Origin: Actinomycetes bacterium
Lineage (GTDB): Bacteria; Actinomycetota; Thermoleophilia; Solirubrobacterales; 70-9
Length of the DNA: 8,705 nt
Assembly: GCA_023434465.1 (NCBI GenBank)
Contig: JAEYSQ010000229.1
Span: 1-8,705 of the forward strand
Reading direction: 5' to 3'
Positions 4,152 through 8,705 of this stretch are shown here, piece after piece. Numbering within the stretch: the first letter of the stretch is position 1; each line of letters begins with the position of its first letter. The notes under the pieces are model-generated. The model was given only the letters and a program-made list of their open reading frames with translations. It made no database searches and was not told where the DNA came from. A program made the translations under genes and the position numbers.

Positions 4152-6581
4152 TTGACGCCGGCTTCGACCAATTCAGGTCCAGTCAGAAGCCGCGTCATCG
4201 CGGCCGTCACGACGATTGTCGCGACGACCGCATTTCTGATCGCAGCTACGCCGGCGCCGGCGACGTCGGCTGAGACCCAAGCTGGGGGGAACCCGCCCTG
4301 GCGCGCAGCCGACGAGATCACCAACAGCCTTTTCGAAGCACAGACCGATCTGATCCTCAGAGATCCTGCGGGCCGCTCGATCCAGGGGGCGACGAAGGCG
4401 ATCTCCGGTCCGCTTCGCCGGGGACTTTCTGCCAGCGCACCGCAAACCCTTCGCGTCGTCGAAAGTCAGCTCGACCGGGCCGCGGCCGCGATCGCCGCCG
4501 GAAACGCCGTTGCTCTCGCGGCAGCCCGGGGCGAGATCATCGCGGCCCTTCGCCGTGGCGCCTTTCACCGCACGATCGACCTCAGCGCCGCCGGCCGGGC
4601 CGCCGCGGCCAGGGAGTGGCTCCAGATTCGTGACTTCCGGCAAAGCACTCGCTTCACACGGGTGGGCACCGGGGCAACCGACGCCCTGATCGCCTTGGCC
4701 GACGGTGAAACCAGCCCGGCGGAAGCCGCCCTTCAGGTTCGAAAGGACCTGCTTGACACCTACCAGTCCCGGCTCGCCACCAACAAGGCGGAAGCTGAAA
4801 AGGCCGTCGAGCGACATTTTCCCGAACGCCTGGCTGAAACCGCCGCGACCGTCAACGGGTACTGGCAGATCCTCGAAGCCGAGTACAGAAAGCAGCGCGG
4901 GGAGGCTGAGACCGCTCAGTCCAACCGGGATTTCGCGGGTCTCGCCGAGACCGCCGCCCGAACCGATGTCAGAGGCTTCCGGAGAGCCGCGCAGGCCACT
5001 GCCGATGACCTCGACGGGTTCGTGGCCGCCCCGTTCACCGACGAGGAACTGATCCGTCGGGCTGCCCAGCTGATCCGGTTTCTCGACCTAATTCCGATCG
5101 AGTACAACGACGGAACCGACGACGGGCGAATCACCATTCCTTTTGAACTCCAGGAAGCGAGCGCCTTCCACGACGGGGTCCAGCAGGCGTTCACCGACCT
5201 AGAAGCGGCGCTGCTCGAGATCGACCCAGCCGCGGTCGAGAAAGTCCAGGCCGATCTTGACCGGCTTGGCGTGTTCGTCAACGACGCCAACGAACGCAAG
5301 CGGGTAGTTCCCGAATCCGAGGTCGAGGATCTCCACGAGAAGATCACCGACGAGATCGACCGGATCTTTCCCGACGAGTGGAAGCAGTCAAGCGACGAAG
5401 CCGACTTCGACCTGGTCCAGATCAGCCTCGACCAACTGGTGGCTGCGGTCGGGGCGGGCCAGAAGAATCAGGCCGAACAGGCCCGGCTCACCGCCTATGC
5501 CTTTTTCGAGTTCGGTCCGGAGCTCAAGCTCAACGCCTTCGATCCCCAACTGGTAGCCGAGATCGAGGGTCTCTTCTGGTACGGGGCCCGCGGTGTTCCC
5601 GGACTGGCCAGCCTGATCCAGAGCGGAGCACCCGCATCCGAGGTCCGGGAGACCACTCTCGTCCTCGAGGAAGCGCTGGCCGAGGCACGCGACAAGACCG
5701 GGGAGGGGGTCTCGGATGCGACCGCGATCACCAACGCCTCGTTGATCGTGTTCCGTGAAGGCCTCGAGGCGATCCTGATCATCGCCGCGATCACCGCTTC
5801 GATGATCGGTGCCCGCGCGGCGCTGCGCAAGCCGATCTACCGGGGCGCCCTGCTGGCCCTGCCGGCCTCGATTCTTGGTTTCGTGGTCGCGGTCGCCGTG
5901 CTCGGATCACTCGCCGCCTACGGCGAGAAGCTCGAGGCGGTCGTGGGGGTGGTCGCGATCGCGGTCCTTGTCGTGGTCCTCAACTGGTTCTTCCACCGGG
6001 TCTACTGGACCGAGTGGATCGCTTCCCACCGCAAGCGCGGCAAAGCGCTGACCGGTGACGTGGCGACAGGTGCCGTCGCCGGCACCGCGACGATCGCCGG
6101 TCTTTACGTACTCGGATTCACCTCGGTCTTCCGCGAGGGAATGGAAACCGTGCTCTTCCTCCAGGCACTTCAGCTCTCCTCGGGAGTCGGTGTGGTTGCC
6201 GCGGGGGTGGCCTTCGGTCTGGCCGGCACCGCGATCGTCGGCTTCATCACTTTCAAAGCCGAGCGCAAACTGCCCTACAAGAAGATGCTGATCGTGACCG
6301 GGGTCCTGATCGCCGTGGTCCTGTTCACCATGGTCGGCAACACGGTGCGGACCCTGCAGGGGGTCGGCTGGTTTCCGATTCACCCGATCGATGTCGACAT
6401 ACCGCTCTGGATGGGGACCTGGCTTGGGGTCCATCCCTCGGTCGAAACCGTGCTGGCCCAGTTGCTCGCACTGGTCTTCGTGATCGGCTCATACTGGGCT
6501 GCGGGCTGGTACTCGAAACGGCAATTGCGCATCCAGAGAGAGCGCTACGAAGCCGAAAAGGCCGTCGCAAAGCCGGTTTAG
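4152..6581 (+). CDS. FTR1-family high-affinity iron permease with large extracytoplasmic N-terminal domain (EfeU-like)
   Basis: Iron uptake across the cytoplasmic membrane. Of 809 residues, 1-40 are a signal peptide (hydrophobic core about 15-31, probable cleavage after ATSA). About 41-525 is an acidic, helical extracytoplasmic domain containing FLDLIPIEYNDG (310-321) and AYAFFEFGPELKLNAFD (448-464), patterns I associate with N-terminally extended FTR1 proteins. About 529-790 is the permease, with some seven membrane segments. Both REXXE iron-binding motifs are intact: REGLE (535-539) in the first segment and REGME (661-665) in the fourth. Classical EfeU has about 280 residues, so the extension roughly triples it and may do part of the work of a separate EfeO. 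The start is TTG, the only candidate in frame before the signal peptide, with weak GGGTGAG (4139-4145) ahead. It lies 19 bases after the lipoprotein gene and is presumably under the same promoter. Confidence 0.9.
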   Translation: MTPASTNSGPVRSRVIAAVTTIVATTAFLIAATPAPATSAETQAGGNPPWRAADEITNSLFEAQTDLILRDPAGRSIQGATKAISGPLRRGLSASAPQTLRVVESQLDRAAAAIAAGNAVALAAARGEIIAALRRGAFHRTIDLSAAGRAAAAREWLQIRDFRQSTRFTRVGTGATDALIALADGETSPAEAALQVRKDLLDTYQSRLATNKAEAEKAVERHFPERLAETAATVNGYWQILEAEYRKQRGEAETAQSNRDFAGLAETAARTDVRGFRRAAQATADDLDGFVAAPFTDEELIRRAAQLIRFLDLIPIEYNDGTDDGRITIPFELQEASAFHDGVQQAFTDLEAALLEIDPAAVEKVQADLDRLGVFVNDANERKRVVPESEVEDLHEKITDEIDRIFPDEWKQSSDEADFDLVQISLDQLVAAVGAGQKNQAEQARLTAYAFFEFGPELKLNAFDPQLVAEIEGLFWYGARGVPGLASLIQSGAPASEVRETTLVLEEALAEARDKTGEGVSDATAITNASLIVFREGLEAILIIAAITASMIGARAALRKPIYRGALLALPASILGFVVAVAVLGSLAAYGEKLEAVVGVVAIAVLVVVLNWFFHRVYWTEWIASHRKRGKALTGDVATGAVAGTATIAGLYVLGFTSVFREGMETVLFLQALQLSSGVGVVAAGVAFGLAGTAIVGFITFKAERKLPYKKMLIVTGVLIAVVLFTMVGNTVRTLQGVGWFPIHPIDVDIPLWMGTWLGVHPSVETVLAQLLALVFVIGSYWAAGWYSKRQLRIQRERYEAEKAVAKPV

Positions 6582-6732
6582 CCCGGTTTGACAATCGAAC
6601 AAGGGGGGAGCGGTCATTTCCTCCGAGTGGCCAAAATCGTGCCTTCCCCCAGTTTCTAGATTTGCCCGGTCAGCTAAAGCTAATCGCTACCGGCGGGTTC
6701 TGGGCCCGGCGTAAACAGGAGGATTTCTCTAC
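6582..6732 (+). other. Intergenic region between the iron operon and amt-glnK; presumed amt promoter
   Basis: 151 bases without a gene. There is no convincing terminator after the permease. TTGACA occurs at 6588-6593 but has no good -10 at 16-19 bases. TAGATT at 6657-6662 is a possible -10 without a good -35. Three GCTA units at 6673, 6679 and 6686 form a loose direct repeat of unknown meaning. I see no actinobacterial GlnR-type box. The promoter must be assumed rather than pointed to. Confidence 0.4.
6717..6723 (+). promoter_or_regulatory. Strong ribosome binding site of amt
   Basis: AGGAGGA lies nine bases before ATG 6733. It is the best Shine-Dalgarno in the window and fixes the amt start. 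Confidence 0.75.
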
Positions 6733-8211
6733 ATGAGTGTCAAGAAACTCGGCATAGCGTCGCTACTCGCGATGTTCGCCGGTCTGGTGATCCCGGGGTT
6801 GGCCGGGGCAGCCCCGGTCGAGGAGGAAGTCTTCCTCGCCAAGGCCCTCGAACTGGACATGGTCTGGGTCGCCGTTGCGACCATCCTCGTCTTCTTCATG
6901 CAGGCGGGATTCATGTTTCTCGAGATCGGCTTCTCACGGATGAAGAACGCCGGTACCGGCGTGGCCAAGATCCTCGTGAACCTGGCCGTCGTGACCATCG
7001 CATGGTGGGCGCTCGGTTACGGCGTCGCCGGCTTCGGTGAAGGCGGCCTCTCGAACATCATCGGTACCGACGGGTTCTTCTTCCACTTCGACCAGGACAT
7101 TCTCGGTACCGCCGTGACGGCGGACACGACGATGCTGATGCTCTTCGGGTTGGCTTTCTGTGCCGTCTCGCTGGCGATCGTCTGGGGCACGACCCTGGAA
7201 CGGATCAAGTTCAGCGCCTACGTGATCTTCGCGTTTGTCTTCGGCGCCCTGATCTACCCGATCGTTGCCCACTCCGTCTGGGGCGGCGGACTGCTCTCCG
7301 ACGTGGGAGGCAAGCCGGTAATGGACTTCGCCGGTTCCTCGGTCGTCCACCTCACCGGTGCTACCGCCGGTCTGGCCTGCCTGCTTCTGCTCGGCGCCCG
7401 CAAGGGCAAGTACGCGGGCGACGGTTCTCCGCGGGCGATTCCCGGCCACTCGATGCCGCTGGTCGGCCTCGGGATCATGATCCTCTGGATCGGGTGGTTC
7501 GGCTTCAACGGCGGCTCGACGTTCGTCACCGAAGGATCGTTCTTCGGCGAGGTCATGTTGAACACGCAACTCGCTGCCGCGGCGGGCGTGATCGGCGCCA
7601 GCATCCTCGTGTACGCCAAGACGAAGGCCCTCGACGTCGGCATGGCGGGCAACGGCGCGATCGCCGGTCTCGTCGGAATCACTGCTCCGGCAGGGTTCGT
7701 CGAGTACTGGGCGGCTCCGATCATCGGCTTGATCGCCGGCTTCGTGGTCGTCGCCGGAGTTCTCGCAATCGAGAAGTTCTTCGATGACCCGATCGGCGCT
7801 CTCTCCGCACACGGCCTGGCCGGCATCTGGGGTACGATCGCGGTCGGGATTTTCGCCTCGCCGCGACTGATCGTCGACGGAGCCGGTCCCGGCATCTGGT
7901 ACGGCATCTTCGGCGATGCCAGCTTCAGCTCGGCCCTCGGTCAGCTCGGGGTCCAGGCGTTGGCGGTTGTCGCGACCTTCGGGTTCGTACTGGCGGCTTC
8001 CTACGCTGTCTTCGCGATCATCAAGGCCACCATCGGTCTGAGGGTCTCGGAAGCCGAAGAGGATGCCGGTCTCGACATCTCGAGCCACGGCATGTACGGC
8101 TACCCGGAAGCATTCATTCCCCAGCCGGAACTCCCGGTCGGTGAATACACCCCGTCAATGGCAGGCACCCCGATCGCAACGGCGGCTGACGCCACCCCCG
8201 AATCGGTCTAG
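6733..8211 (+). CDS. amt: Ammonium transporter, Amt/MEP/Rh family
   Basis: Trimeric inner-membrane channel moving ammonium/ammonia into the cell for assimilation. Of 492 residues, the first 26 look like a cleaved signal peptide (ending GLAGA), as in AmtB. Diagnostic blocks are FMQAGFMFLEIGFSRMKNAG (55-74); LERIKFSAYVIF (155-166); AHSVWGGG (179-186); DFAGSSVVH, holding Asp198 and His206 (Asp160 and His168 of AmtB, same eight-residue spacing); GFNGGST; and SAHGLAGIWGT with His360, the second pore histidine (His318). The conserved pore residues are present, so it should be functional. After the last membrane segment (ending near residue 432) comes a cytoplasmic tail of about 60 residues with GLDISSHG, the usual P-II interaction region, then a Pro/Thr/Ala-rich extension. 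The glnK gene starts 15 bases downstream, the standard amt-glnK operon, normally induced by nitrogen limitation. Confidence 0.96.
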   Translation: MSVKKLGIASLLAMFAGLVIPGLAGAAPVEEEVFLAKALELDMVWVAVATILVFFMQAGFMFLEIGFSRMKNAGTGVAKILVNLAVVTIAWWALGYGVAGFGEGGLSNIIGTDGFFFHFDQDILGTAVTADTTMLMLFGLAFCAVSLAIVWGTTLERIKFSAYVIFAFVFGALIYPIVAHSVWGGGLLSDVGGKPVMDFAGSSVVHLTGATAGLACLLLLGARKGKYAGDGSPRAIPGHSMPLVGLGIMILWIGWFGFNGGSTFVTEGSFFGEVMLNTQLAAAAGVIGASILVYAKTKALDVGMAGNGAIAGLVGITAPAGFVEYWAAPIIGLIAGFVVVAGVLAIEKFFDDPIGALSAHGLAGIWGTIAVGIFASPRLIVDGAGPGIWYGIFGDASFSSALGQLGVQALAVVATFGFVLAASYAVFAIIKATIGLRVSEAEEDAGLDISSHGMYGYPEAFIPQPELPVGEYTPSMAGTPIATAADATPESV

Positions 8212-8213
8212 AC

Positions 8214-8218
8214 AGGAG
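8214..8218 (+). promoter_or_regulatory. Ribosome binding site of glnK
   Basis: AGGAG lies in the 15-base gap after amt, eight bases before ATG 8227, and decides the glnK start. Confidence 0.65.
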
Positions 8219-8226
8219 TCAATCTG

Positions 8227-8583
8227 ATGAAGAAGATAGAAGCATTCATTCGTCACGAAGCGTTCGAACCGATCCGGACCGAACTGCTCGAGAAGGGGAT
8301 CCCGTCGATGTCGATCCTGGAAGCCAAGGGCTCCGGGCGACAGAAGGGAATCGTCGAGACCTATCGCGGGTCCACGGTTACGGTCAATGTTCGGCCGAAG
8401 CTCAAGATCGAGATCGTGGTTGCCGATTCTGAAAAAGACCTCGTCGTCGAAACGATCCTGCGTCATTCGCGATCCGGGGAGATCGGAGACGGCAAGATCT
8501 TCGTTATCCCGGTCGAGGAAACGATCAGGATCAGGACTGGCGAACGGGGAGACGAAGTAACCCAGCTCCATCTCGACGAGTAG
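8227..8583 (+). CDS. glnK: P-II nitrogen regulatory protein GlnK, lacking the Tyr51 modification site
   Basis: Trimeric cytoplasmic sensor of ATP/ADP and 2-oxoglutarate; as the amt partner it should bind and block the ammonium channel when nitrogen is plentiful. Its 118 residues number exactly like E. coli P-II. GRQKG (37-41) holds Gln39, which contacts Mg-ATP/2-oxoglutarate. Lys58 lies in RPKLKIEIVV, the B-loop is GDGK (87-90), and Arg101 and Arg103 close the ATP site. All ligand residues are kept. The T-loop keeps Glu44, Tyr46 and Arg47, the Arg that inserts into the Amt pore in E. coli GlnK. However, positions 49-51 read Ser-Thr-Val, so Tyr51, the uridylylation/adenylylation residue, is Val. 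Ser49, the phosphorylated residue in cyanobacterial P-II, is present, though that alone does not imply phosphorylation. Control is probably by ligands only. A strong hairpin follows the stop. Confidence 0.95.
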   Translation: MKKIEAFIRHEAFEPIRTELLEKGIPSMSILEAKGSGRQKGIVETYRGSTVTVNVRPKLKIEIVVADSEKDLVVETILRHSRSGEIGDGKIFVIPVEETIRIRTGERGDEVTQLHLDE

Positions 8584-8595
8584 CGATGGGCTGAC

Positions 8596-8638
8596 ACGGA
8601 ACGGGCGGCGGGGTTTCGGCTCCGCCGCCCTCGTCCGT
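8596..8638 (+). terminator. GC-rich hairpin terminator after glnK
   Basis: An 11-bp stem (8603-8613 with 8620-8630, one G-U pair) closes on the six-base loop TTTCGG. It is extended by a second stem, ACGGA (8596-8600) with TCCGT (8634-8638), across a small internal loop. No T-run follows, so this is a stem-only terminator of the kind common in high-GC actinomycetes, or a 3'-end stabiliser. It starts 12 bases after the glnK stop and fits the end of the amt-glnK operon. Confidence 0.75.
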
Positions 8639-8676
8639 TGCCTGAACCTTTGACCGCAACAAGTTCAAGCCCCCCG

Positions 8677-8700
8677 ACCGGCGGCCAGGCCGGTTACCCT
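8677..8700 (+). promoter_or_regulatory. Hairpin or operator-like repeat followed by a -10-like TACCCT at the window edge
   Basis: ACCGGC (8677-8682) and GCCGGT (8689-8694) form a perfect 6-bp inverted repeat around GGCCAG. TACCCT (8695-8700) follows at once and fits TAnnnT. It could be the promoter/operator of a gene starting just beyond the window, but no proper -35 is seen and the downstream sequence is missing. Confidence 0.25.
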
Positions 8701-8705
8701 GACTC

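Noticed and set aside
5106..5147. Second EF-hand-like loop in the FTR1 N-terminal domain (NDGTDDGRITIPFE)
   Set aside because: The acidic residue falls at loop position 13 rather than 12, and position 3 is Thr, so the pattern is not a proper EF-hand. It looks like a conserved part of extended FTR1 proteins.
6588..6593. TTGACA as the amt -35
   Set aside because: No acceptable -10 lies 16-19 bases downstream, and it is 140 bases from the amt start.
6934..8088. 384-residue minus-strand open frame
   Set aside because: Antisense shadow of amt. It is rich in Asp, Glu, Arg and Gly with low-complexity composition and no start context; amt is unmistakable on the other strand.

Overview
The window comes from a high-GC bacterium, most likely an actinomycete lineage; Thermoleophilia/Solirubrobacterales is my best guess, from gene content and style only. 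The signs are GC-biased third codon positions, frequent TTG/GTG starts, a leaderless-looking promoter, and an epimerase-like SDR gene paired with a PlsC-like acyltransferase, which recalls the mycobacterial Rv0501/Rv0502 pair (recalled, not searched). I see no rRNA, tRNA, insertion sequence, phage gene or CRISPR array, and gene density is normal. This reads as ordinary chromosome rather than a mobile island.

Layout: (1) 1-569, minus strand: the first 189 codons of a PNP/UDP-family nucleoside phosphorylase that runs off the left edge. (2) 631-975, plus: a small helical protein built on 11-residue repeats, with a likely leaderless promoter. (3) 1029-2042 and 2039-2914, plus: a two-gene translationally coupled unit, an atypical SDR lacking the catalytic Tyr/Lys followed by a lysophospholipid-type acyltransferase. 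(4) 3035-4132 and 4152-6581, plus: an iron-uptake operon encoding an EfeO/EfeM-like lipoprotein and an FTR1-family iron permease with a long extracytoplasmic N-terminal domain. Its promoter overlaps a 26-bp imperfect palindrome that is a good candidate operator. (5) 6733-8211 and 8227-8583, plus: amt-glnK, an ammonium transporter and its P-II regulator, closed by a strong GC-rich hairpin at 8596-8638.

How the genes work together: the lipoprotein probably captures or hands iron to the permease at the cell surface. GlnK probably plugs Amt when nitrogen is plentiful, but its T-loop has Val at position 51 in place of the modifiable Tyr, so covalent control at that site is not possible. The SDR and acyltransferase probably serve one lipid or envelope pathway.

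No wholly new system is evident. The best leads are the palindrome over the iron-operon promoter, the EF-hand-like loop inside the EfeO-like lipoprotein, the Tyr51-less P-II protein, the catalytically degenerate SDR, the Glu-to-Gln change in the ribose-binding motif of the nucleoside phosphorylase, and the undecad-repeat protein.
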